A DNA stretch of 49,263 nt from an uncultured beta proteobacterium (GTDB lineage Bacteria; Pseudomonadota; Gammaproteobacteria; Burkholderiales; SG8-41). Both the position numbers and the translations under genes were made by a program. Positions 40,511 to 48,516 of this stretch are shown here, in pieces. Position 1 is the first letter of the stretch. Each line of letters opens with the position of its first letter. The stretch is taken from contig CAIWNB010000035.1 in the NCBI GenBank assembly GCA_903913965.1, forward strand, positions 1 through 49,263, written 5' to 3'. A model generated the notes under the pieces. That model ran no database searches and was not told the DNA's origin. It saw only the letters and a program-made list of their open reading frames with translations.

Positions 40511-42115
40511 TTATTCGATGGCTCGCGTTACCGAACGCGTGTTGCCGAAGCACGGTATGTAGACCGTATGCGCGCCGGCACCGCCGGCAACAATGATGGC
40601 GATATCTTGCGGTGTGTGGGCGATGGTGAGCAGGGTGTCTGCGTTAATCGGACCATAAGCGGCGGTGCGTGAGGCTTGTGCGCGGCCCATGTCCTCGGGC
40701 GTCATACGGCCAGCTTGCATCTTCGACCATTCCCAGAGCTTTTGCTGCACGTCGGCCTTGCTGTAACCGGCATCGTGCAGAATTTCGGCGTGCTCGGGCG
40801 AGAGCACGATCCACGGTTCGCCGCCATGCACGTATTCATTGGAAGGACCATGCATCATGGTGTCGGCGAACACGCGCAGAATGTCGTCGGCGTTTTTGCC
40901 GTAGCTGTGCATATTCATGGTGCCTTCCGCACCGACCACCGTGACCGTGCTTTGCGCCGGTTGATAGCCGCGCTCGACGTGTAGCGCTTGCCACGGGTTT
41001 TCGGCTTCGTTCTCGGCGCAGCAAAAGGAAATCTTGCCCGGCTGGCCCTGCGTGGCACGGTCCATGTCGCCGGGCAGTGCGCCACCGATGTTTTGCAGGA
41101 TCAAGCGCAGCGCGCGGCCGAGTGTGGCGTTGGCCCAGTTGCCCTGACCCAGACAATTCGCGCCGCTGTTCATATTGAGTTGCTGTGCGATCGGGCCGTT
41201 GACGATCAGCCACACCGCGACCGGGTCGGTGGTGGTTTGCACGCCCTGCAGATTGAACGGACGCTCGCAGACCGCGGCGGTGGCGGCGATCAGCACCGGC
41301 AGGTGGGCCGGTTCGCAGCCGGCCATCACCGCATTGATGGCGATGCGTTCGATGCTGGCGGCGCCGAAGCCCGGCGCGATGCGCGCGATAACCTCGTCGG
41401 CCTTGCGTGGGCTACCGCGCAGCATGGCGGCGACGCGTTCTCCGGTGGGCGGCACGACCGGCAGACCGTCGCCCCAGCGCTGTTGCATGATAAAGGCGTT
41501 GATTGCCTGCAGATCGTCGTCCACCTCGAACAGCGCGGTGCGTGTGGCGATGGCCGCGCGGGTGCCGGATGGTTCACTGTTGTCGAGGTTGGCAACCAGC
41601 TTCGCGATATCGTTGGCACATTGCGCCGCCAGTTCGCGCACCTGTTCGCGCGAGCGCGCGCTGAACGGATGAGGCACAACAGCGATCGGCAGATCGGGGT
41701 AACCGCAGGCGGCCGCCTGGGCGCGACCGAGTTTGATAAAGGCGCTGGAACAAACCGTCAGCGCGAGTGGCCCGAGTTTTGTCACTTCCGCATTGTCGTG
41801 GATACTCCACGACGTGCAGGCTCCTCAGTCGCCGGAGCCGGTGATGACGATGTCGCAGCGTTCGGCGATTTCCCGGATCATCGTTTCATCGGCGGGAATC
41901 GAAGCGCCGCGCTTGCGCCGGGTGATGATTGCTTTGACGCCGTGTTTGGTTGTGAATTCGGCGGCGAGGTCTTCGACCAGAAAATTAAAATTGGGCTTGG
42001 CGTTATCGATGAAGCCGATGGTTTTGCCTTTGAGGCCATCGAGCGCACGGCGGGCGAGTTGCGGCAGGTCGCCGGCGGGTGCGCTCGGATCATAAATGCG
42101 GGTGGTGACGGGCAT
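40511..42115 (-). CDS. UGSC-family selenoprotein with in-frame UGA (Sec97), two-domain fusion
   Basis: Reading TGA 41825-41827 as selenocysteine joins two open frames in the same phase into a 534-residue protein. ATG 42115 follows CCGGAGAACCGC. Residues 1-165 form the UGSC-type domain: MPVTTRIYDPSAPAGDLPQ, LKGKTIGFIDNAKPN, ERCDIVITGSGD then U-G-A-C-T-S-W-S-I-H-D, giving a U-x-x-C redox pair (U97, C100). After a linker, a C-terminal domain (about 195-534) contains QQRWGDGLPVVPPTGERVAA, WLIVNGPIAQQLNMNSGANC, GQPGKISFCCAENEAENPW and GGAGAHTVYIPCFG. No reaction is known to me. The UGA context and hairpin (separate entry) favour Sec over a nonsense mutation. Selenium-insertion genes are not in the window. 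Confidence 0.82.
41795..41827 (-). promoter_or_regulatory. Predicted bacterial SECIS hairpin with its UGA
   Basis: On the minus strand UGA (41827-41825) is followed by 11 nt, then stem GTCGTGG (41813-41807), loop AGTAT (41806-41802) and CCACGAC (41801-41795). The 7-bp stem is perfect. The apical loop starts 19 nt after the UGA, has 5 nt, and its second base is G. These fit published bacterial SECIS rules (small loop 16-37 nt from UGA with a G in its first two bases). A further 3-bp GCA/TGC pairing lies just below with an internal loop. Confidence 0.8.
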
Positions 42116-42235
42116 GCGGTTCTCCGGTGTGCGGGTGTTTGTACTGGCGAACAAGCCGATCAACTTAATCGAATTTTGGAATGCAGGCAACAGAAGCCCT
42201 GTTGATTGCTATTCGCGCCATACCCACCATCCTGC

Positions 42236-42257
42236 CCTTCCCCCTCAAGGGGGAAGG
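42236..42257. repeat. REP-like perfect palindrome
   Basis: CCTTCCCCCT and AGGGGGAAGG are perfect 10-bp complements around CA. It is the best preserved copy of the element also seen at 6848, 11921 and 46770. Confidence 0.6.
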
Positions 42258-42363
42258 AACCTGCTGCTTGATGTGGACGGTCAGGGGCGCCGCATACTTT
42301 TTTCAGCATTGAAAGAATGCAACAACCAGAACGCGACAAGCGACTTCGTACACCTGGTTTTCT

Positions 42364-42400
42364 CCCTCTCCCCCGGAGGGAGAGGGCAGGGGTGAGGGGG
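42364..42400. repeat. REP-like element
   Basis: CCCTCTCCC (42364-42372) pairs with GGGAGAGGG (42378-42386) around CCGGA and is followed by CAGGGGTGAGGGG. This is a very common intergenic repeat in proteobacteria; a degenerate copy is at 20111. Confidence 0.6.
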
Positions 42401-42439
42401 GGGCGGTGAAAGTTGTTGAGACGTCAGAAAACCAATTGG

Positions 42440-42469
42440 TAGGCCGGAAGGCGCGCAGCGTAGTCCGGG
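42440..42469. repeat. Short GC-rich repeat
   Basis: TAGGCCGGAAGGCGCGCAGC and the following GTAGTCCGGG form an imperfect palindrome (CCGGA with TCCGG). It shares a 14-nt identical core with 5822-5851. Confidence 0.5.
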
Positions 42470-42596
42470 AACAACCATCGCGAACGGAATCGCGGGATCC
42501 GATTCGCTACTTTAGAGCGGCGTTTTGCCCAGCAAACTGCGCGGACTTGTCGCGCCGCACGCTACAATATACTCACCGATTCATGGAGCATCTGCT

Positions 42597-43550
42597 TTGA
42601 AAAAATTGTTGTTCATCACGATTGCACTTTTGTGCACAACTACCCACGCCGCCGATTTCCCGCAACGCCCCGTGCGCATTGTCGTGCCGTCGACACCGGG
42701 TGGCGCACTCGATATTTTGTCGCGTATGCTGGCGCAGAAACTACCGGAACGCTGGGGTCAGCCGTTGGTGATCGACAATCGTTCGGGCGCCGGCGGCATT
42801 ATTGGCAGCGAGATCGTCGCCAAGTCGGATGCCGATGGTCATACCCTGCTGGTGGTGGCACTCGGTTATGCCGCCAATCCGTTCCTCTACGACAAGCTGC
42901 CGTATCGGACGCCGCAGGATTTCGCGGCCATCACCGTACTGGCCTCGCAACCGAATGTGCTGGTCGTGCATCCGGCGGTGGCGGCTAGCAACCTGCGCGA
43001 ACTGATCGCGCTGGCGAAAGCGAAGTCGGGCGGGCTCGCGTATGGCACCTCGGGTATAGGCACCAGCGGACATCTGGCGATGGAGTTATTCAAACGCATG
43101 GCGGCGGTTGACATGATCTCCGTGCCGTATAAAGGCGCCGGGGCGTCGAATGCAGCGGTGGTGGCCGGTCAGGTGCAGGTGTTATCGACCGCTCTGGGGG
43201 CAGCGCTGCCTTTTGTTAAATCGGGACGCTTGCGTGCCATTGCCGTGCTCGGTGCCAAACGCACGCCGGTCGCACCGGAGATTCCGACCGCGGTCGAATC
43301 GGGTTTGAAGGATTACATTGTCGACGGCTGGTTTGCTGCGCTTGCACCCGCGAAAACGCCAGTGCGCATCGTCGAGCAACTGCAAAAAGATTTTGCCGGG
43401 GTCTACAAGCAACCCGATGTCGCAGCGCGCCTGTTCGAGGGCGGCTTTGATGCCGGCACCCTGACGCCGAAAGAAACAACCGCTTTTATCGCGGCGGAAA
43501 TGGCGAAGTGGGGCAAGTTGATCAAAGAGGCGGGCATTAAGGGCGAGTAA
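42597..43550 (+). CDS. Bug/TctC solute-binding protein with TTG start
   Basis: From TTG 42597 the 317-residue receptor begins (f)MKKLLFITIALLCTTTHA, a near-ideal signal peptide, before ADFPQRPV. GGAG at 42585-42588 lies 8 nt upstream. The frame's first ATG at 42525 would place 24 polar residues in front of the same signal peptide and has no ribosome-binding site, so TTG is preferred. Motifs are PSTPGGALDILSRML, VDNRSGAGGIIGSE, SVPYKGAGASNAAVVAG and IPTAVESGLKDYIVDGW. It is divergent from the selenoprotein gene and converges with the Bug gene at 43649. Confidence 0.9.
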   Translation: MKKLLFITIALLCTTTHAADFPQRPVRIVVPSTPGGALDILSRMLAQKLPERWGQPLVIDNRSGAGGIIGSEIVAKSDADGHTLLVVALGYAANPFLYDKLPYRTPQDFAAITVLASQPNVLVVHPAVAASNLRELIALAKAKSGGLAYGTSGIGTSGHLAMELFKRMAAVDMISVPYKGAGASNAAVVAGQVQVLSTALGAALPFVKSGRLRAIAVLGAKRTPVAPEIPTAVESGLKDYIVDGWFAALAPAKTPVRIVEQLQKDFAGVYKQPDVAARLFEGGFDAGTLTPKETTAFIAAEMAKWGKLIKEAGIKGE

Positions 43551-43574
43551 TGCCAATGGAAAAATTCTGCCACT

Positions 43575-43617
43575 GAGCACACAGGGTTCACAGAGAAGAA
43601 CCGAATGCTGTGTGCTC
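43575..43617. repeat. Inverted repeat of CACAGAG type
   Basis: GAGCACACAG (43575-43584) and CTGTGTGCTC (43608-43617) are perfect 10-bp complements 23 nt apart, embedded in ACAGGGTTCACAGAGAAG text typical of dispersed CACAGAG repeats. It separates two convergent Bug genes. A related arrangement is at 48404-48496. Confidence 0.6.
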
Positions 43618-43648
43618 TGAGTACCCTGTGGCTAATTGGTAGTACGGT

Positions 43649-44629
43649 TTACTGCGGTTCGATGCCGGCTTTCTTCGCCAGTTGCATCGCGGTTTTCAAC
43701 TGTCGCGCAACGAAGGCGTCCATTTCTTCGGGCGTGGTTGCTGTAGGTTCTGCGCCAAGCGCGCGCAGCCGTTCGATGATCTCCGGCATGGCAAGTATCT
43801 TCACCACTTCGCGGTTGAGTTTGTTGATCACCGCACGCGGTGTTTTAGCCGGTGCGAGCAAGCCGCCCCACGAATCCCATTCAAAGCCGGTGAGGCCCTG
43901 TTCGGCGAGTGTGGGTAGTTCGGGATACAGCGACGAACGTTTTTTCGAGGTCACGCCGACAGCGCGCAACCGTCCTTCTTTGATCAGTGAAACCGAGCTG
44001 GCAATCGGCGCCATGGTGAACTGCACGCGGCCACTGATGGCGTCGGTGAGGGATTCCGGGATGCCCTTGAACGGAATATGAACAATATCGATGCCCGCAC
44101 TTTGCTTGAACATTTCACCAGCGAAATGGGTGCCGCTGCCGGTGCCTGCCGAGGAGAAATTGATCTGCCCCGGTTTTGCTTTGGCCAGCGCAATCAGTTC
44201 CTGCACGGTTTTGATGTTGAGCGCGGGTGTTACCGCCAGCACATAGGTGGCGTTTGCGGTGAGCGTAATGCCGGCCAGGTCCTTGATCGTATCGAATGGC
44301 ATTTTGGCTCGCACCGCGGGCGAGGTGACATGCGCTGACGACACCGACAACAAGGTGTGACCGTCGGCCGGTGCGTCCACCACGATATGGCTGCCGATGA
44401 TGCCGCCGGCGCCCGGCCGGTTGTCGACCACCACTTGCTGATGTAGTGCGTCGGTCAGCTTCGCCTGAATCAACCGCGCGTAAATGTCGGGTTGTCCGCC
44501 GGGTGTAAAGCCCACGACGACGCGGATCGGGCGGCTCGGAAAGCCTGCGGCGGGGTCGGTTTTTTGCGCCAGCGCAGGCGCGGAAACTGCGGCGATGGTG
44601 AGCGCGCAGGCGAGAGAGGTTTTTTTCAT
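43649..44629 (-). CDS. Bug/TctC solute-binding protein (GFTPGGQPDI subfamily)
   Basis: The 326-residue receptor starts MKKTSLACALTIAAVSAPAL with cleavage after ALA; AAGGAAGACGCC precedes the ATG. Its ligand motif VVGFTPGGQPDIYARLI, the NFSSAGTGSGTHFAGEMFKQ block and GFEWDSWGGLLAPAKTPRAV match the receptors at 28930 and 44702 closely. It is the last gene of a minus-strand run of five (48517, 46871, 45793, 44702, 43649). Confidence 0.93.
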   Translation of the reverse strand: MKKTSLACALTIAAVSAPALAQKTDPAAGFPSRPIRVVVGFTPGGQPDIYARLIQAKLTDALHQQVVVDNRPGAGGIIGSHIVVDAPADGHTLLSVSSAHVTSPAVRAKMPFDTIKDLAGITLTANATYVLAVTPALNIKTVQELIALAKAKPGQINFSSAGTGSGTHFAGEMFKQSAGIDIVHIPFKGIPESLTDAISGRVQFTMAPIASSVSLIKEGRLRAVGVTSKKRSSLYPELPTLAEQGLTGFEWDSWGGLLAPAKTPRAVINKLNREVVKILAMPEIIERLRALGAEPTATTPEEMDAFVARQLKTAMQLAKKAGIEPQ

Positions 44630-44701
44630 GGCGTCTTCCTTGTATCGAGTCCGGCATGAAACCCGAAAACACCGTCCTCTGCAAGTGCTATTGCGATGAC
44701 G

Positions 44702-45676
44702 CTATTGAGGTTGCATCCCCGATTTGCGAGCGATATCGGCGACGATGACGAGTTGTTCGGCAATCATCCGGTCGAATTGCGCGGGCGTGCCCGGATTGGG
44801 TTCGGCACCCAGTGAATTCAAACGCTGTTCAACCTCGGGGGCGCGCAGGATCCGGGTGATTTCGGCGTTGAGTTTGTCGATGATGACACGCGGAGTTTTC
44901 GCCGGTGCCAAGAGACCGGCCCATGAGTCCCAGCGAAAGCCGGCTAACCCGGACTCGGCGATGGTTGGAATGTCGGGTTGGGTGCGCACGCGTTTTTCAG
45001 CCGACACGCCGAGCGCAATCAGCCGGCCTTCCTTGACCATATTGATGGCGCTGGCCAGTGGTGACATGAAAAATTGCACGCGGTTGGCCATGGTATCGGT
45101 GAGTGCTTCCGGCACGCCTTTGTAGGGTACGTGTACGACGTCGATGCCGGCGGCGCTTTTGAAAATTTCAGCGGCAAAATGCGTGCCGCTGCCCGTGCTG
45201 CCTGATGAGAAGTTGATCTGGCCCGGCTTTGCCTTGGCCAGTGCGATCAGATCCTTCACCGATTTGATGCCGAGCGTGGGCGGCACCACGAGCAGGTAAC
45301 AGGCGCTGGCGGTGGTCGTGATGCCGGCAAAATCGCGTGCGGTGTCATAAGGCATGCGCGCGTGCACGGTTGGCGAGACGACGTGGGCTGCCGACACGCT
45401 CAATAGGGTGTAACCGTCCGGATTGGATTCGGCGACGATGCGTGCCCCGGCCACGCCGCCCGCCCCCGGGCGGTTGTCTACCACCACTTGCTGTTTCCAG
45501 CTCTCCGCGAGCTTGGCGCCGATCAGGCGTGCCGTGATGTCTGGCATGCCGCCGGGGGTGAAACCGATGACGATGCGGATTGGCCGCGCTGGAAAGGGAT
45601 CCGGGGTTGCCGCGACTGCCGCTGTTACGATGGCGTGTATGAAAGTGAGAGCTAGGGCAATCAGCGGCAATTTCAT
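44702..45676 (-). CDS. Bug/TctC solute-binding protein (GFTPGGxPDI subfamily)
   Basis: The 324-residue receptor begins MKLPLIALALTFIHAIVTAA and is cleaved near AVAA before TPDPFPARP. CAGGAGTTGCCGCC supports ATG 45676 over the frame start 12 codons upstream. Key segments are VIGFTPGGMPDITARLIG, VDNRPGAGGVAGAR and FRWDSWAGLLAPAKTPRVI. It is the tandem neighbour and close relative of the gene at 43649 (72-bp gap), consistent with local duplication. Confidence 0.93.
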   Translation of the reverse strand: MKLPLIALALTFIHAIVTAAVAATPDPFPARPIRIVIGFTPGGMPDITARLIGAKLAESWKQQVVVDNRPGAGGVAGARIVAESNPDGYTLLSVSAAHVVSPTVHARMPYDTARDFAGITTTASACYLLVVPPTLGIKSVKDLIALAKAKPGQINFSSGSTGSGTHFAAEIFKSAAGIDVVHVPYKGVPEALTDTMANRVQFFMSPLASAINMVKEGRLIALGVSAEKRVRTQPDIPTIAESGLAGFRWDSWAGLLAPAKTPRVIIDKLNAEITRILRAPEVEQRLNSLGAEPNPGTPAQFDRMIAEQLVIVADIARKSGMQPQ

Positions 45677-45792
45677 GGCGGCAACTCCTGTAGACGGATG
45701 TCGCGCCGGCAAGCGGCCGGCACGTTGTTCAGCGCAGGCGTGTGGCCTGCGTGTGAATCAAGCGGCGTGTGTGGCTGCGCCGCCGCCTGGCG

Positions 45793-46740
45793 CTACTCGC
45801 GGATACCGGCTTCCTTGATCACCTTGCCGAGCCGTGACATTTCCGATTTGATTACCGTACTGAATTCATCGGCGGTGCTGGCGACGACCTCGACGCCGGC
45901 GTTCATGAACAACTCCTTGACCTCGGGCCTGTTGAGGCCGCGTGCGATTTCCTGCTGTAGTTGGTGGATGATGGCAGGCGGCGTTTTTGCCGGTGCGAAC
46001 ATGCCGATGATGGACAACGCTTCATAGCCGGGCACGGTGGAGGCGACAGTCGGCAAATCGGGGACAAGAGATGAACGCTTCGAGGTTGCCACCGCGATGG
46101 CGCGCAAGCGGCCGGTTTTCATGTGCATGGCTACCGAACCCAGCCCCGAAAACATCAGGTGTGCTTCGCCAGCGACGAGGGCCACGACCGACGGGCCGGT
46201 GCCCTTATAGGGAATGCGGACGAGGTCGGTGCCGGTCATCGCCTTGAACAATTCAGTGGCCAGATGGGGCGAGGCGCCGATGGTGCCGGCGGCGTAGTTG
46301 AGTTGCCCGGGTTTGGACTTCGCCAGTGCGATCAAATCCTTCACTGAACGCACTGGCATCGACGGATGCACCACGACGATGATGGGCGAGATGATGGCGA
46401 GCGAGACAGGCGCCAGATCGCGCAGCGGATCGTAGCCGACGTTATCGCGCAAAAACGGCAGCAGCCATACGGTGTTGCCATAGAACATCAGCGTATAGCC
46501 GTCGGCCGGTTGCTTGGTCATGTATTCAACCGCAAGCCCGCCGCGGTTTTCGACGATCACCTGCTGGCCGAGGCCTTTGGTCATCTCCTGCGCGATTAAC
46601 CGCGCACCCCAGTCATTGGTGCTGCCCGGTGAGGCGGTGACGATACGGATAAGCTTGCTCGGGTAATGCTGCGCCGATGCCGGCGCAGCAAGCAGTATCG
46701 CGAGGGCTATTGGGGCCAAGCATGTGAATTTCCGCATCAT
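45793..46740 (-). CDS. Bug/TctC solute-binding protein (VENRGG subfamily)
   Basis: From ATG 46740 the 315-residue receptor begins MMRKFTCLAPIALAILLAAP and is cleaved after ASA before QHYPSKL. GAGG lies 9 nt upstream; ATGs three and six codons further up are alternatives. Ligand motif: ASPGSTNDWGARLIA. The second loop is VENRGGLAVEYM, shorter than the usual NRPGAGG form, and GNTVWLLPFLRDNVGYDP follows. The receptor at 48517 shares LNYAAGTIGASPHLATELF and YKGTGPSVVALV-type text, so the two are close paralogues that flank the TcuA-like gene. Confidence 0.93.
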   Translation of the reverse strand: MMRKFTCLAPIALAILLAAPASAQHYPSKLIRIVTASPGSTNDWGARLIAQEMTKGLGQQVIVENRGGLAVEYMTKQPADGYTLMFYGNTVWLLPFLRDNVGYDPLRDLAPVSLAIISPIIVVVHPSMPVRSVKDLIALAKSKPGQLNYAAGTIGASPHLATELFKAMTGTDLVRIPYKGTGPSVVALVAGEAHLMFSGLGSVAMHMKTGRLRAIAVATSKRSSLVPDLPTVASTVPGYEALSIIGMFAPAKTPPAIIHQLQQEIARGLNRPEVKELFMNAGVEVVASTADEFSTVIKSEMSRLGKVIKEAGIRE

Positions 46741-46769
46741 GAAGTTCATCCTCAACATTTCCTGCTTTT

Positions 46770-46806
46770 CCTTACCCCACGAACAAGGACGGGGGAAGGG
46801 GGGTGG
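46770..46806. repeat. REP-like element
   Basis: CCTTACCCCACGAACAAGG and ACGGGGGAAGGGGGGTGGG form a degenerate copy of the CTTCCCCC/GGGGGAAG family, placed between a Bug gene and the TcuA-like gene. Confidence 0.4.
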
Positions 46807-46870
46807 GCGTGAGAAATTTGTAATGGTCGTTTACGATAAAGATCTTTTTGGAGGGTATTGGGTCAACCAA

Positions 46871-48352
46871 TCAGTTTTGCACCGCAGCGAGTCCGGCTGC
46901 GGTTCCTGCGATGCGCCCGAAGGTTGCGCCAGACATCATGCCCGACCCCGAGCCGTAACCGCCGACGAACAAACCACCGACCATTTCGCCGGCTGCATAG
47001 AGGCCCGGAATCGGACGCCCGGCAACGTGCTGCACATTGCCGGTCTTTGCTTCGATCTTGAGGCCGCCGAAGGCGAAGGTGATGCCGCAGCGTACCGGCC
47101 AGGCTTCAAACGGGCCCTTGTCGATTTCGAGCGCATAGTTTGATTTCGGCGGATAGATGCCCTTGGTGCTCTTGCCATCGAGGGTGTGGCGGTCCGGGTT
47201 GTATTGGCCCGGCTGCACTGCGGCATTAAATTCGCGCACGGTCTTCACGAAGTTGGGCACGTTGATGCCGAGTTCCTCGCCGAGTTTTTCCAGCGTGTCG
47301 GCTTGCGCGTGCGTCGCTTTGCGATAGTTCGAGGTGTAGAGATTCAGGTCGCGGATTTTTGCGTCCAGAATCTGGTAGGCCACCCCGCCCGGTTGGCCGA
47401 GGATGGCGCGCCCCATGCTGGCGTAGGTGCGGCCGCGCGTTTCCCAGACCTCATCGATGAAGCGTTCACCGTTTTGATTGACCATGATGCCGTACGGATA
47501 CATATAGCGATTCAGGCTGTCGCCGTGCACATGCACCGAGGGGACGGTGAATTTTGGCAGCGCGATGTCCTGCGGCGAGGCGTGGCAGGTGCTCCAGCTG
47601 CCGTGCGGCATCGCCCCGATGTCCATCGCCATCTTCAAACCATCACCGGTGTTGAACGGCACACCGCGCACATGCACCATGTCCCAGCCGGGACCGAGGT
47701 AGCGCGCGCGCATCTCGGCATTGGCTTCGAAACTGCCGCAGGCGAGGATCACGGATTTGGCGTAAAAGCGGGCGTAGCCTTGCGGCGTCAATGCCACGAC
47801 ACCGATGACGCGTCCGCTACCGTCCTGAATCAGTTCAACCCCGGCGGTTTCGTAGTGAAACGCCACTTTGGCTTTCTCCAGAATGGCGAAGTTGCGCTTC
47901 TGCAGGCCGGCGCCGCCGCCGTTCATGGTCAGCACGTTGTCGTTGGTCATACTGGCCGGCACCCAGTCGTGACCTTTGCCGGCGAGCCATTGCACGGTAT
48001 TCAGCGACTCAGTGACGTGCACCTGCAGCAGTTCCTGGTCCGACTGGTTATTGGTTACACGCATGATCTCGTCCCACACCTCGGCCTCAGTGCGGTGCGG
48101 CAGGCCGCAGTCGAGGAGCTTGAGCAGTTCGCTGTCCGACATGCCGCGTACCAGCGGGCGCAGGTCTTCGACGCCGTTGAAGACGAAGCGGATGTGGCCG
48201 GTCATTGCGCTGTTGCCGCCGCGGTCGCGCAGCGTTGACTTCTCGATGATGGCGACGCTCGATGTTTTCTCCAGCGCCGCATGGGCTGCCGAACAGGCGG
48301 CATTGCCGCCGCCAACGATCAAGACGTCGTAGTGAAATTCCTGGTCTGACAT
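46871..48352 (-). CDS. TcuA-like FAD-dependent dehydrogenase
   Basis: The 493-residue flavoprotein of the fumarate reductase/succinate dehydrogenase superfamily has YDVLIVGGGNAACSAAHAAL (dinucleotide site), RDRGGNSAMTGHIRFVFNG (N-terminal flavin loop), GERFIDEVWETRGRTYASMG and the C-terminal GLYAAGEMVGGLFVGGYGSG. N-A-A-C-S-A and the GGNSAMT stretch match TcuA, which oxidises tricarballylate to cis-aconitate. TcuB is absent, so the name gives a group rather than a substrate. AAGGAACGGTA precedes ATG 48352. It lies between two closely related Bug receptors on the same strand, which suggests uptake and oxidation of the same acid. Confidence 0.85.
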   Translation of the reverse strand: MSDQEFHYDVLIVGGGNAACSAAHAALEKTSSVAIIEKSTLRDRGGNSAMTGHIRFVFNGVEDLRPLVRGMSDSELLKLLDCGLPHRTEAEVWDEIMRVTNNQSDQELLQVHVTESLNTVQWLAGKGHDWVPASMTNDNVLTMNGGGAGLQKRNFAILEKAKVAFHYETAGVELIQDGSGRVIGVVALTPQGYARFYAKSVILACGSFEANAEMRARYLGPGWDMVHVRGVPFNTGDGLKMAMDIGAMPHGSWSTCHASPQDIALPKFTVPSVHVHGDSLNRYMYPYGIMVNQNGERFIDEVWETRGRTYASMGRAILGQPGGVAYQILDAKIRDLNLYTSNYRKATHAQADTLEKLGEELGINVPNFVKTVREFNAAVQPGQYNPDRHTLDGKSTKGIYPPKSNYALEIDKGPFEAWPVRCGITFAFGGLKIEAKTGNVQHVAGRPIPGLYAAGEMVGGLFVGGYGSGSGMMSGATFGRIAGTAAGLAAVQN

Positions 48353-48403
48353 TACCGTTCCTTGTGGTTGGATCAATTAAAAAATCTTTGCTGCAGAGGG
48401 CGG

Positions 48404-48496
48404 CGGAACACAGGGCAATCCATAGGTCTGATCTAAGCCGATCTCGCGGAAATTTTGCGTTCTATCGAGTGTTTGCCATGAACCCTGAGTGTTCCG
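48404..48496. repeat. Wide inverted repeat of CACAG type
   Basis: CGGAACACAGGG (48404-48415) and CCCTGAGTGTTCCG (48483-48496) are complementary except for two extra bases. It resembles the pair at 43575-43617 and lies between the terminal Bug gene and the TcuA-like gene. Confidence 0.4.
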
Positions 48497-48516
48497 TGCC
48501 GACACTATTTTTTGAT

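Larger units (their letters stand above)
42116..42596. other. Intergenic region rich in REP-like elements
   Basis: About 480 bp between the selenoprotein gene (minus) and a Bug gene (plus), which are divergent. It holds three repeat elements (42236-42257, 42364-42400, 42440-42469), listed separately. No coding sequence is supported. The promoters of both flanking genes should lie here, but I could not place them convincingly; TACAAT at 42555-42560 lacks a properly spaced -35. Confidence 0.6.

Noticed and set aside
41825-41827. TGA as a plain nonsense mutation in a former Cys codon
   Set aside because: Possible, but the SECIS-like hairpin at the correct distance and the U-G-x-C family context make selenocysteine the simpler reading. 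Kept as the main alternative.
41113-42205. Long plus-strand open frames opposite the selenoprotein gene (40988-42205 and others)
   Set aside because: They are Arg/Gly-rich shadows without start signals or domain patterns, typical in GC-rich DNA; the minus strand carries recognisable protein motifs.
42555-42560. TACAAT as -10 of a promoter for the Bug gene at 42597
   Set aside because: No -35-like hexamer lies 16-18 nt upstream.
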